64,000 bases of DNA from Cheiracanthium punctorium (taxonomy: Eukaryota; Arthropoda; Arachnida; Araneae; Cheiracanthiidae), in contig JAWZYV010016541.1 of assembly GCA_038373885.1 (NCBI GenBank), positions 94,600 through 158,599 on the forward strand. Direction: 5' to 3'. Numbering within the stretch: the first letter of the stretch is position 1; each line of letters starts with the position of its first letter. The notes under the pieces are model-generated. The model did not search any database and was not told the origin of the DNA. It saw only the letters and a program-made list of their open reading frames with translations. Positions 35,410 to 47,500 of this stretch are shown here, piece by piece. The position numbers and the translations under genes were made by a program.

Positions 35410-36600
35410 CTTAAATTCTTGAAACAACACAAGAGAAGTGAAGTTAAGAGAAATAGGAGAAATAACATAAAGTTATTTTAAAAGCAGCGATTACATACTT
35501 AATTTTTTAGACAATTTCAGTATGTAAATAAAAACATGAAATCATAAACATGATATAACATACTGTATAGTTTACTGTTACTTATACATAAAGCCGTTTT
35601 CTGTGAAAATAGTGTAAGTCCATTTTTAACAAACTGTTAATTTATGATAAAAATGAAAGCAATCTGCTAAATTTTTTTTATCAATACACAGTTTTTCCCG
35701 AAAAATTTTCCATTTTTTTAGATTTTTGTGCACTATAAATTACATTGTCAATGAAATAATAAACTATTCAAATGAAAAACTTAGCTATCTCTATACTAAA
35801 TATCTCCATAATATAAAATAAACTGACAGCACTTTCAGAGAAAACGGCTCATACATAAAAAACAAATATAGACTAAAAAATTTTAATATAAGTAAGTAAC
35901 AGTAATGTATACAGTACAGAAGTAAATTTAATACAGAAAAATATCTTTAAAAATTAGCATATAATCTAAAATACAACTTAATAAATGATAATTTTGAAAA
36001 TCGAGATTTTCAAAATATTTATTTATTTACTATAATTATATTTAACTACTAATTGACTATATTTACTATGTTAGTTAACATTTAGTTATCGTTAAATAAA
36101 TTCTATTGAAAAAAAGTTAAACATGGAATTTTCTCGAAATAGATTTTATTATGTTAAAGCATTTTTAATGTAATCAAGATTAACTCTCTTTACTAAAACT
36201 CGCTGCTTTTAAAAAGAAGAGAAAGAGGAGAAAAGATAAGACAATGGTGTACGCAGGCATGTTCCTTTTTTTTTCTTTCAAAGTTGGTCTAAAATTAGTT
36301 AAACCATTAATTTTTTTACAGACTCTAGATTTTAAACAGTCAAGGTTTCAATAATTAAGAAAATTCTAATCCTTAAAGTACTTTTAAAAAACTCTAATAC
36401 TTAAAAAAATATCAAATTAAATCTCGAGATAGTTTTAGTAGACTTTTTGGGGCATAAATAGTATTTTTTAAAAATCTTAAAATACAGAAATTTAAAATAA
36501 TCAAAACGTTAGTGAAAGAATTTAAAGAAGTCCAAAAAATTTAAAGAGGACTCAAAGAATTGGAAGAAGTACCCTTATTCAGAAAATAAGTGCCTTCATC
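35410..36600. other. AT-rich interval, nothing recognised
   Basis: No frame, inverted terminus or tandem structure is supported. The 36120-36560 part is purine/thymine rich with many poly-A and poly-T runs. Confidence 0.5.
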
Positions 36601-36656
36601 CCTGCGTACACGAAGAAAAAATCTCTATGACACTTACTTGATCCATAATCCAGAAA

Positions 36657-36885
36657 GCATTGGTCCCAAGTCCGTTCCTTAGTCGTCACCATCAAGACAT
36701 CGGATTCAATTCAATCATTGATCCCAAGTCCGTTCCATAGCCGTCACCATCAAGACACCGGATTCAATTCAATCGTTGGTCCCAGTCCGTTCCTTAGCCG
36801 TCACCATGAAGACACCGGATTCAATTCAATCATTGGTCCCAGTCCGTTCCTTAGCCGTCACCATGAAGACACCGGATTCGATAGC
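36657..36885. repeat. 57/58-bp minisatellite, about four copies
   Basis: The unit GGTCCCAGTCCGTTCCTTAG followed by CCGTCACCATGAAGACACC and GGATTCAATTCAATCATT starts near 36661, 36719, 36777 and 36834. The first two units are 58 bp, later ones 57 bp. The last is truncated after GGATTCGATAGC. A plus-strand frame across it appears periodic only because of the repeat. On the minus strand the unit would lie in the leader of the promoter-like region at 37.1 kb. Confidence 0.9.
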
Positions 36886-37084
36886 TCGCTCAATCGCGGC
36901 TATCGAAAGTATAGCTCGATACCCCTTTAGCGGTGCGAACGTTGATGTGCAACATCTGCCAGCCAAAATCAGTTGCACTGGGGCAGTCGACACACCTCAG
37001 CCATCTTGAAGAGCGGAGATCGCGAAGACTGTGGCACAAGAGAAGAGAGCACTCAAAGGTAGTACACTTCACTCGGCAAAAATC

Positions 37085-37180
37085 ACGACTGGAACGATTC
37101 CTCCTTGGGAGCTGTCTTATATACCCGTTTCTCAAAGCAAAAAAAAACTAACCACGAACTACTTCGGTCGACCAATGGGA
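37085..37180 (-). promoter_or_regulatory. Promoter-like block reading leftwards
   Basis: On the minus strand TATATAA (37124-37118) stands within GGGTATATAAGACAG. About 30 bases downstream is TCCAGTCG, close to an arthropod initiator (TCAGT). About 50 bp upstream is an inverted CCAAT (37172-37176). A leader of ~450 bases free of obvious splice signals follows, containing the 57/58-bp repeats. It ends at TCAAGTAAGTGTC, a strong splice-donor consensus with the exon side ending at 36638. The 36.9-37.3-kb DNA is GC-richer than its surroundings. It may be a host-gene 5' end or a fragment of a retrotransposon LTR. No start codon with a long frame follows. Confidence 0.4.
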
Positions 37181-37339
37181 AGCGTCTAGGCAAGTAAAAA
37201 GAAAGTCTGGGGGCAGGGCCTAGCATACAGGGGTGATGTAGCAACAAAAGTAGGTCGAGCAAGATCCATTCCAGGTTGTCTTAAAGACCGAAGAAAAAGC
37301 TAGAATCTTTTTCACTCTCCTTTTCTTGAAAAGATAAGA

Positions 37340-38030
37340 TAATGTTTTACTGTTTGGTGAATTCCGCTTCACACACACTCCCGTCATTGCTTCCAAGATA
37401 TGTAACGTTTCTGATTGAGGTGGGAGGGGGTATCTTTAGAAAAATTTTAATGAATCCCGCCAAATCTGCGACGGTGAGAGCTAAAATCTCGAAATTTTCA
37501 CCTCGTGAGTTGTTTTCTAAAAGGAATTGTAGTCTGGAAAGATGCAAAATAAGTATATTTACGTGATTCTGAAAAGCGTTCCTTTCTGATGTCTGTAATT
37601 TTCTGAAACGTTATTTCTTTAAGAAAAGAAGACGGGTCTTTTTTGGAAATAGTACATTCACATCCCTTTATAAGCCTTTTAACGAATCAAAAACATCCAA
37701 ATTCTACTTGAACTTACGCAGATTTTTCTTGTTTATCAATATCAGCTAACTAATTGAAATTGGAAGAAATTCTTTTCACCCACGGAATTCGCTTCTAATG
37801 AAAGTCAAATTTTGTATTATGGTTTCGCAAATTGTCTTGAATAGAATACGTTTCTCAAAAAAGCTTCGAGAAATTATATTTCTTTTTTAATGCTGCTTTT
37901 ATTCATAAAACAAATACTTATTTATAAAGCCACGATGGAAATTTACAGCTACATAAAGACTAAATAGAATTACTACAAAGAGAGATGTAAAATGAATACG
38001 CCCACATTACGCATACGCATGAAAACCCCG
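37340..38030. other. No supported gene
   Basis: Short overlapping frames exist on both strands at 37342-37566, without recognisable similarity. Their overlap on opposite strands suggests chance. Confidence 0.45.
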
Positions 38031-38092
38031 TAAAAAGCCCCCCCCCCTTCAACAGATAGCCCTCACGTAGATTTGCCTTAACCAAAAAAATG
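38030..38092 (+). mobile_element. SINE 3' fragment
   Basis: AAAGCCCCCCCCCCTTCAAC, then AGATAGCCCTCACGTAGATT and TGCCTTAACC match the 3' end of the SINE family. The upstream body is missing. Confidence 0.65.
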
Positions 38093-38249
38093 TACTACTA
38101 AAAAAATTAATTAAAATAATCCTATTTAAGTCAAACTTCCCAACTTCGTTTTTGTGAATACTAAATATTTTTTTTTTCAAAAATACTCATGAGAAAAATC
38201 GTTAAGAAACGTTTTTATATGAATACCGTTTTTGTTGAACAATCTTTAT

Positions 38250-38468
38250 GGCCCGAGGGGATAAGATACTGAATAGGATAGATGGCTGAAGTGCGAAGGT
38301 TCAGGGTGTTGGGCTACCGCGCTTCTGTTGATCTAGCAGTCTGCAGTTTTGGGCGGTTTTTTCCAAATGTAGCGTGAATACGCGTTAAAACACATTAAAA
38401 AGTCATTCGCCCTAGGCGGATTACAAGGTAATCTTCGTTCAAGTTTGCCTTAAAACACGTACACACAC
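38250..38468 (+). mobile_element. Full-length tRNA-derived SINE with perfect target-site duplication
   Basis: ACAATCTTTAT (11 bp) lies immediately before (38239-38249) and after (38469-38479) the element. The head GGCCCGAGGGGATAAGATAC contains a tRNA-like A box. A diverged B box AGTGCGAAGGTTCAGGG follows. The body GTTGATCTAGCAGTCTGCAG, GCGGTTTTTTCCAAATGTAG and CCCTAGGCGGATTACAAGG is followed by the 3' end CAAGTTTGCCTTAAAACAC and an AC-rich tail. It is a transcriptionally polymerase-III-type element mobilised by a LINE in trans, judging from family structure and the duplication. Confidence 0.92.
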
Positions 38469-38798
38469 ACAATCTTTATCAAAAACTGACTAAAAATTTG
38501 AATTGTTCTGCAATAGTTTTTGAGAAAGCACATTGTATTCGAGGATGGAGAAGATACGTCTTAAAAAGTATTACGTACAATAATTTATTTATCGGGATGC
38601 TCCGTTTGATAGTTTATAAATCTCTGTATCGAATTACTCAGTATTTAAAAGGAAAAAAAATTGTGCAACTCAGTACACAATTTTTGTTGAAACATAGCAC
38701 AGCATTAGACACAAAATGTTGTAGGTCTTTGGCATTCATGAGGTTTCTATTTGTATATCTATGGGTATTATTGAGTGTTTTACGAATTGCTCATACGC

Positions 38799-39150
38799 GC
38801 AGTGTTCCCGCTATGGGAACGCCAAACTCTGACGTTTTGACTGTTGCCAGTCACGAAGAATAGATTTGATTTCTATAAAAATAGTTGCGAGTGACATAGC
38901 TCCACGAGAATGCTTTACCTTTTAGCACGTCATTTCCCGTAAAAAAATTACCGCGATTATTTGTAACAGCACTGAGATCTGCTGAAAAATGGAAGAATGC
39001 GAGAACAGCTGCATAGATTGCCCAATGCTGGAAAGAGGGCAGCTGTTGCCGTCGCTCGACGTAACGACCAGCAAGATGGCGGACGATCGAAACTTTCATC
39101 GCGTGCCACAGATCTAGAGACCCTTTTTTGACGCAGCTGGCTGTGCGGCA
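38799..39150 (-). mobile_element. TTAA-type MITE copy, both extreme ends missing
   Basis: This is the reverse complement of the body at 41210-41570. It shows GCGCAGTGTTCCCGCTATGG, GACTGTTGCCAGTCACGAAG, GAGCTATGTCACTCGCAACT (read on the minus strand), and the TTGCCCAATGCTG and CATCTTGCTGG-type blocks. The terminal TTAACCCTTT is not preserved at either side. Confidence 0.85.
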
Positions 39151-40228
39151 CAGGAAACGTATGTGAACGTATTCTTAAAACAATCTAATTACGTCAAGAA
39201 CGTAAATTTTCCAGCAAACCTCTTCATAAGCTTTTCTATACGTTGTAACAAGCGATAAAACCTATACCAGTTATGAAGTTCTTATAAAAAATTCTCGAAT
39301 ATGCAACATTTTGAGAAATGTGTTTAAAAGTTTTGCGACGCTATTCTAATGTTTAAGAATTTTTTTTGGAATGTTCCTTGATTCTCATTCAGTCTACCGT
39401 TTATTATAATGTTGGTAAAGTGTTTTAAATATTTATCTAAACTTAAATGTGGTCAAGGGCGGATTAAAGGGGGGGCCTGCCCCCCAAGGAGAAAGAAATT
39501 AATCTAAAAGATCCTATTATACTTCCATAAAATGGATGTATATGTCAATCTTCTAACTAACCGCAGCCACCGACAAATTAACCGCCCCCTCCCCCCCCCC
39601 CCCCGACAAACTTGCAATAATCTGCAACTGAATGTGGTACTATTTTATATGCATAGGACTTTTCTAGTTGTTGAAATGGTTGAGATTATCACAGGCGTTC
39701 CCAGAGTGGGTATGAATAAGGGGCACGTGCCCCCCCCACCTCACGCCAAAATTTGGGTCCGTGCCGTCCACTGGCAATACTATTAGTGCGTTGTCAGTTT
39801 AAGATGTATTCTAGAGAAAAAAATTGTATTAATTTGAAAGGCTTATGACTAAGAATTTTTTTTTCGTTAGTGGTTTATTGTTTCTAGGAGGTAAATTTTT
39901 GCACGCATGTAATTCATGTTCATGTTTTACTGCGGGGTTGGCATGCAGAGTCATTCGCCTCGGCAAACGACTTGTGACGTGAAAAAACAACCAGTCTCGA
40001 CAAAATGGATAGTATACGTGGGTAAATACTATTACTTTGGACTAGGGAAAAATAAGGTCTATATAAACTGTTTTCCGCCTGCGATTGGAAAAAAAAAATG
40101 ATGTCCTGGGCTTGAGCCTACCCTGTCCTATATAGAAATGCGGCCCTACCCTCCCTCCCAAGATGAACTAAGTTCAGATTATGAATGATTCACTTACTTA
40201 GTCGTTTCGCAAGATGTCATTTACGAAA
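39150..40228. other. Interval with C-rich low complexity, no supported gene
   Basis: GGGCGGATTAAAGGGGGGGC near 39470, a poly-C run around 39585-39604 and GGCACGTGCCCCCCCCACC near 39723 look like parts of dispersed GC-rich repeats. CAGGCGTTCCCAGAGTGGG (39693) resembles a repeat terminus. No gene is recognised. Confidence 0.45.
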
Positions 40229-40230
40229 TA

Positions 40231-40935
40231 CAGTAATCCCCCTATAACACGGTAGATTAGTTGTAGGATTAGATTCGTTAGATACGTTATAGGTAGATTC
40301 GTTATAGGAACGCGTTGTAGGAGTATTCTCGTATATCGCGCTCTATGACCCCGTATAACGCGTTATGTAGAAATGATTCAAGTAAATCGAATATTAAGGA
40401 AAAACTAAATATGTGCGAAATACGTGCATCTTATTAAAATCAAAGTAAGAACATTTTAAATAAAACACTTACACATATGTAACTAAAAAACAGTTAATTT
40501 AAAAAAAAATTACATAATTCCAAAAATAGTTATGTTACATGTTTATTCGCTGTCGGAGCTATCTGAAATAACGTTCCGCAGACATCTTTTTTTAATAAAA
40601 TGTTCAAATATTTCACAATTTGAAGCTTTGTTATTCTCTTTACTTAAGAGCATGTCTTCTTATTCGTCTATATTAATTGAAATTTCACTATCTAATAATT
40701 CTTCGTTTTCTATTTTATGTTTTTTCTGAATTTTTATATATGATGCAAGACAGTATTGAAGATTTATTTTAAATTCACTAGATCGTTCCGCTGAAGAATC
40801 ACAATTCGTAACAAGTACTATAATGTGGGAAATCCCCGCGTTATATGGGGGAAAACACGTGTTATACGAGGGACATGAAATCGCGTAATATGAAAACGCG
40901 TTATAAGAGTACCGTGTTATAGGGGGGGATTACTG
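40231..40935 (-). mobile_element. pogo/Tigger-like element, 705 bp
   Basis: TA flanks at 40229-40230 and 40936-40937. The termini are CAGTAATCCCCCTATAACAC and CAGTAATCCCCCCCTATAAC read inwards from the right. Both continue to ACGGTA. Further inside both ends are rich in CG(T/C)TATA(A/G) words, as in this group. On the minus strand at about 40540-40730 there is an acidic, stop-interrupted stretch (ENEELLDSEISINIDE and CLRNVISDSSDSE). It could be the tail of a transposase, but it has no diagnostic catalytic motif. Confidence 0.75.
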
Positions 40936-41172
40936 TATTTGAGTGTTCCTTACGGGTACGTCAAAACGTTCGTCTACTGTATTGTGGAAGCTCCTTGAAA
41001 AACTACCACACTGAAACGTAACACTTGAACTCCCCCCCCCCCACACACACACACACGAAATTTTTTCCTGGCTCCAACCCTGCCTTACCAGAAACTAGCA
41101 AACTTGAGAACAAGTCACACATTCTTACCTATAGTGGTATTGCTGAACGAAAATATGAACAAAACGAGCAAT

Positions 41173-41579
41173 TTAACCCTTTGAGGCGCAACCCTTTCCA
41201 AATGCTGAAAAAAGGCACAGCCAGCTACCGTCAAAAAAGGGTCTCTCTATCTATGGCACGCGATGAGCGTTTCGATCATCCGCCATCTTGCTGGCAGATA
41301 AGTCGAGCGATGGCAACGGCTGCCCTTTTTTCAGCATTGGGCAATCTATCCGGCCGTTATCGCATTCTTCCATTTTTCAGCAGATATCAGTGCTGTTAAA
41401 AAGAATCGTGACCATTTTGTGACGGTAAATGACGTGCTTAAAAAGTAAAGGATTCTCGTGGAGCTATATCACCTGCAACTGTATTTAAAGAAATCAAATC
41501 TATTCTTCGTGACTGGCAACAGTCAAAACGTCAGAGTTTGGTGTTCCCAGAGCGGGAACACTGCGCGCTAAAGGGTTAA
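41173..41579 (+). mobile_element. TTAA-flanked MITE that seeded the satellite
   Basis: TTAACCCTTTGAGGCGCAAC at the left is matched on the other strand from the right end by TTAACCCTTTAGCGCGCAG. TTAA bounds both ends (41173-41176, 41576-41579), and CCCTTT termini are common in piggyBac-type elements. Its 407 bp contain no transposase. The last 131 bp (41449-41579) form the first part of every repeat of the array that follows. A second, inverted, eroded copy lies at 38799-39150. Confidence 0.88.
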
Positions 41580-44500
41580 GGAAAATATTGTTGATTCAAC
41601 AAGTACCATATAAAATATTTTTTTTTAATTCAACAAAACACCCCCCTCCCTCGATCGAGCCAGTAATATTAACTGTAACAAAAGTGGGATTCTTAAGCAT
41701 GTGAGGATACATTTTGAACAACACCTAAAGGGAGAATCATTTCCTTCACCGATAAAATTTACGAGGATTCTCGTGGAGCTATATCACCTGCAACTGTATT
41801 TAAAGAAATCAAATCTATTCTTCGTGACTGGCAACAGTCAAAACGTCAGAGTTTGGTGTTCCCAGAGCGGGAACACAGCGCGCTAAAGGGTTAAGGAAAA
41901 TAATGTTGATTCAACAAGTACCATATAAAATATTTTTTTTAATTACACAAAACACCCCCCCTCCCTCGATCGAGCCAGTAATATTAACTATAACAAAAGT
42001 GGGATTCTTAAGCATGTGCGGATACATTTTGAACAACACCTAAAGGGAGAATCATTTCCTTCACCGATAAAATTTACGAGGATTCTCGTGGAGCTATATC
42101 ACCTGCAACTGTATTTAAAGAAATCAAATCTATTCTTCGTGACTGGCAACAGTCAAAACGTCAGAGTTTGGTGTTCCCAGAGCGGGAACACAGCGCGCTA
42201 AAGGGTTAAGGAAAATATTGTTGATTCAACAAGTACCATGTAAAATATTTTTTTTAATTCAACAAAACACCCCCCTCCCTCGATCGAGCCAGTAATATTA
42301 ACTATAACAAAAGTGGGATTCTTAAGCATGTGAGGATACATTTTGAACAACACCTAAAGGGAGAATCATTTCCTTCACCGATAAAATTTACGAGGATTCT
42401 CGTGGAGCTATATCACCTGCAACTGTATTTAAAGAAATCAAATCTATTCTTCGTGACTGGCAACAGTCAAAACGTCAGAGTTTGGTGTTCCCAGAGCGGG
42501 AACACAGCGCGCTAAAGGGTTAAGGAAAATATTGTTGATTCAACAAGTACCATATAAAATATTTTTTTTAATTCAACAAAACACCCCCCTCCCTCGATCG
42601 AGCCAGTAATATTAACTATAACAAAAGTGGGATTCTTAAGCATGTGAGGATACATTTTGAACAACACCTAAAGGGAGAATCATTTCCTTCACCGATAAAA
42701 TTTACGAGGATTCTCGTGGAGCTATATCACCTGCAACTGTATTTAAAGAAATCAAATCTATTCTTCGTGACTGGCAACAGTCAAAACGTCAGAGTTTGGT
42801 GTTCCCAGAGCGGGAACACAGCGCGCTAAAGGGTTAAGGAAAATATTGTTGATTCAACAAGTACCATGTAAAATATTTTTTTTTAATTCAACAAAACACC
42901 CCCCTCCCTCGATCGAGCCAGTAATATTAACTGTAACAAAAGTGGGATTCTTAAGCATGTGAGGATACATTTTGAACAACACCTAAAGGGAGAATCATTT
43001 CCTTCACCGATAAAATTTACGAGGATTCTCGTGGAGCTATATCACCTGCAACTGTATTTAAAGAAATCAAATCTATTCTTCGTGACTGGCAACAGTCAAA
43101 ACGTCAGAGTTTGGTGTTCCCAGAGCGGGAACACAGCGCGCTAAAGGGTTAAGGAAAATATTGTTGATTCAACAAGTACCATATAAAATATTTTTTTTAA
43201 TTCAACAAAACACCCCCCTCCCTCGATCGAGCCAGTAATATTAACTATAACAAAAGTGGGATTCTTAAGCATGTGAGGATACATTTTGAACAACACCTAA
43301 AGGGAGAATCATTTCCTTCACCGATAAAATTTACGAGGATTCTCGTGGAGCTATATCACCTGCAACTGTATTTAAAGAAATCAAATCTATTCTTCGTGAC
43401 TGGCAACAGTCAAAACGTCAGAGTTTGGTGTTCCCAGAGCGGGAACACAGCGCGCTAAAGGGTTAAGGAAAATATTGTTGATTCAACAAGTACCATGTAA
43501 AATATTTTTTTTAATTCAACAAAACACCCCCCTCCCTCGATCGAGCCAGTAATATTAACTGTAACAAAAGTGGGATTCTTAAGCATGTGAGGATACATTT
43601 TGAACAACACCTAAAGGGAGAATCATTTCCTTCACCGATAAAATTTACGAGGATTCTCGTGGAGCTATATCACCTGCAACTGTATTTAAAGAAATCAAAT
43701 CTATTCTTCGTGACTGGCAACAGTCAAAACGTCAGAGTTTGGTGTTCCCAGAGCGGGAACACAGCGCGCTAAAGGGTTAAGGAAAATATTGTTGATTCAA
43801 CAAGTACCATGTAAAATATTTTTTTTTAATTCAACAAAACACCCCCCTCCCTCGATCGAGCCAGTAATATTAACTGTAACAAAAGTGGGATTCTTAAGCA
43901 TGTGAGGATACATTTTGAACAACACCTAAAGGGAGAATCATTTCCTTCACCGATAAAATTTACGAGGATTCTCGTGGAGCTATATCACCTGCAACTGTAT
44001 TTAAAGAAATCAAATCTATTCTTCGTGACTGGCAACAGTCAAAACGTCAGAGTTTGGTGTTCCCAGAGCGGGAACACAGCGCGCTAAAGGGTTAAGGAAA
44101 ATATTGTTGATTCAACAAGTACCATATAAAATATTTTTTTTAATTCAACAAAACACCCCCCTCCCTCGATCGAGCCAGTAATATTAACTATAACAAAAGT
44201 GGGATTCTTAAGCATGTGAGGATACATTTTGAACAACACCTAAAGGGAGAATCATTTCCTTCACCGATAAAATTTACGAGGATTCTCGTGGAGCTATATC
44301 ACCTGCAACTGTATTTAAAGAAATCAAATCTATTCTTCGTGACTGGCAACAGTCAAAACGTCAGAGTTTGGTGTTCCCAGAGCGGGAACACAGCGCGCTA
44401 AAGGGTTAAGGAAAATATTGTTGATTCAACAAGTACCATGTAAAATATTTTTTTAAATTCAACAAAACAACCCCCTCCCTCGATCGAGCCAGTAATATTA

Positions 44501-47500
44501 ACTATAACAAAAGTGGGATTCTTAAGCATGTGAGGATACATTTTGAACAACACCTAAAGGGAGAATCATTTCCTTCACCGATAAAATTTACGAGGATTCT
44601 CGTGGAGCTATATCACCTGCAACTGTATTTAAAGAAATCAAATCTATTCTTCGTGACTGGCAACAGTCAAAACGTCAGAGTTTGGTGTTCCCAGAGCGGG
44701 AACACAGCGCGCTAAAGGGTTAAGGAAAATATTGTTGATTCAACAAGTACCATATAAAATATTTTTTTTAATTCAACAAAACACCCCCCTCCCTCGATCG
44801 AGCCAGTAATATTAACTATAACAAAAGTGGGATTCTTAAGCATGTGAGGATACATTTTGAACAACACCTAAAGGGAGAATCATTTCCTTCACCGATAAAA
44901 TTTACGAGGATTCTCGTGGAGCTATATCACCTGCAACTGTATTTAAAGAAATCAAATCTATTCTTCGTGACTGGCAACAGTCAAAACGTCAGAGTTTGGT
45001 GTTCCCAGAGCGGGAACACAGCGCGCTAAAGGGTTAAGGAAAATATTGTTGATTCAACAAGTACCATGTAAAATATTTTTTTTTAATTCAACAAAACACC
45101 CCCCTCCCTCGATCGAGCCAGTAATATTAACTGTAACAAAAGTGGGATTCTTAAGCATGTGAGGATACATTTTGAACAACACCTAAAGGGAGAATCATTT
45201 CCTTCACCGATAAAATTTACGAGGATTCTCGTGGAGCTATATCACCTGCAACTGTATTTAAAGAAATCAAATCTATTCTTCGTGACTGGCAACAGTCAAA
45301 ACGTCAGAGTTTGGTGTTCCCAGAGCGGGAACACAGCGCGCTAAAGGGTTAAGGAAAATATTGTTGATTCAACAAGTACCATGTAAAATATTTTTTTTAA
45401 TTCAACAAAACACCCCCCTCCCTCGATCGAGCCAGTAATATTAACTGTAACAAAAGTGGGATTCTTAAGCATGTGAGGATACATTTTGAACAACACCTAA
45501 AGGGAGAATCATTTCCTTCACCGATAAAATTTACGAGGATTCTCGTGGAGCTATATCACCTGCAACTGTATTTAAAGAAATCAAATCTATTCTTCGTGAC
45601 TGGCAACAGTCAAAACGTCAGAGTTTGGTGTTCCCAGAGCGGGAACACAGCGCGCTAAAGGGTTAAGGAAAATATTGTTGATTCAACAAGTACCATGTAA
45701 AATATTTTTTTTAATTCAACAAAACACCCCCCTCCCTCGATCGAGCCAGTAATATTAACTGTAACAAAAGTGGGATTCTTAAGCATGTGAGGATACATTT
45801 TGAACAACACCTAAAGGGAGAATCATTTCCTTCACCGATAAAATTTACGAGGATTCTCGTGGAGCTATATCACCTGCAACTGTATTTAAAGAAATCAAAT
45901 CTATTCTTCGTGACTGGCAACAGTCAAAACGTCAGAGTTTGGTGTTCCCAGAGCGGGAACACAGCGCGCTAAAGGGTTAAGGAAAATATTGTTGATTCAA
46001 CAAGTACCATATAAAATATTTTTTTTAATTCAACAAAACACCCCCCTCCCTCGATCGAGCCAGTAATATTAACTATAACAAAAGTGGGATTCTTAAGCAT
46101 GTGAGGATACATTTTGAACAACACCTAAAGGGAGAATCATTTCCTTCACCGATAAAATTTACGAGGATTCTCGTGGAGCTATATCACCTGCAACTGTATT
46201 TAAAGAAATCAAATCTATTCTTCGTGACTGGCAACAGTCAAAACGTCAGAGTTTGGTGTTCCCAGAGCGGGAACACAGCGCGCTAAAGGGTTAAGGAAAA
46301 TATTGTTGATTCAACAAGTACCATGTAAAATATTTTTTTTAATTCAACAAAACACCCCCCTCCCTCGATCGAGCCAGTAATATTAACTGTAACAAAAGTG
46401 GGATTCTTAAGCATGTGAGGATACATTTTGAACAACACCTAAAGGGAGAATCATTTCCTTCACCGATAAAATTTACGAGGATTCTCGTGGAGCTATATCA
46501 CCTGCAACTGTATTTAAAGAAATCAAATCTATTCTTCGTGACTGGCAACAGTCAAAACGTCAGAGTTTGGTGTTCCCAGAGCGGGAACACAGCGCGCTAA
46601 AGGGTTAAGGAAAATATTGTTGATTCAACAAGTACCATGTAAAATATTTTTTTTTAATTCAACAAAACACCCCCCTCCCTCGATCGAGCCAGTAATATTA
46701 ACTGTAACAAAAGTGGGATTCTTAAGCATGTGAGGATACATTTTGAACAACACCTAAAGGGAGAATCATTTCCTTCACCGATAAAATTTACGAGGATTCT
46801 CGTGGAGCTATATCACCTGCAACTGTATTTAAAGAAATCAAATCTATTCTTCGTGACTGGCAACAGTCAAAACGTCAGAGTTTGGTGTTCCCAGAGCGGG
46901 AACACAGCGCGCTAAAGGGTTAAGGAAAATATTGTTGATTCAACAAGTACCATATAAAATATTTTTTTTAATTCAACAAAACACCCCCCTCCCTCGATCG
47001 AGCCAGTAATATTAACTGTAACAAAAGTGGGATTCTTAAGCATGTGAGGATACATTTTGAACAACACCTAAAGGGAGAATCATTTCCTTCACCGATAAAA
47101 TTTACGAGGATTCTCGTGGAGCTATATCACCTGCAACTGTATTTAAAGAAATCAAATCTATTCTTCGTGACTGGCAACAGTCAAAACGTCAGAGTTTGGT
47201 GTTCCCAGAGCGGGAACACAGCGCGCTAAAGGGTTAAGGAAAATATTGTTGATTCAACAAGTACCATGTAAAATATTTTTTTTAATTCAACAAAACACCC
47301 CCCTCCCTCGATCGAGCCAGTAATATTAACTGTAACAAAAGTGGGATTCTTAAGCATGTGAGGATACATTTTGAACAACACCTAAAGGGAGAATCATTTC
47401 CTTCACCGATAAAATTTACGAGGATTCTCGTGGAGCTATATCACCTGCAACTGTATTTAAAGAAATCAAATCTATTCTTCGTGACTGGCAACAGTCAAAA

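Noticed and set aside
36718..36930. Repeat protein with a 19-residue period on the plus strand
   Set aside because: The periodic translation follows from a 57-bp DNA minisatellite. The 58-bp units break the frame and no domain is recognisable.
38498..38863. 121-codon plus-strand frame as a gene
   Set aside because: Its last ~20 codons are the edge of the inverted MITE copy at 38799, and the rest resembles nothing recognised.
41840..41885. CENP-B box in the satellite unit
   Set aside because: The palindrome GTTCCCAGAGCGGGAAC does not satisfy the TTCG....A..CGGG spacing.
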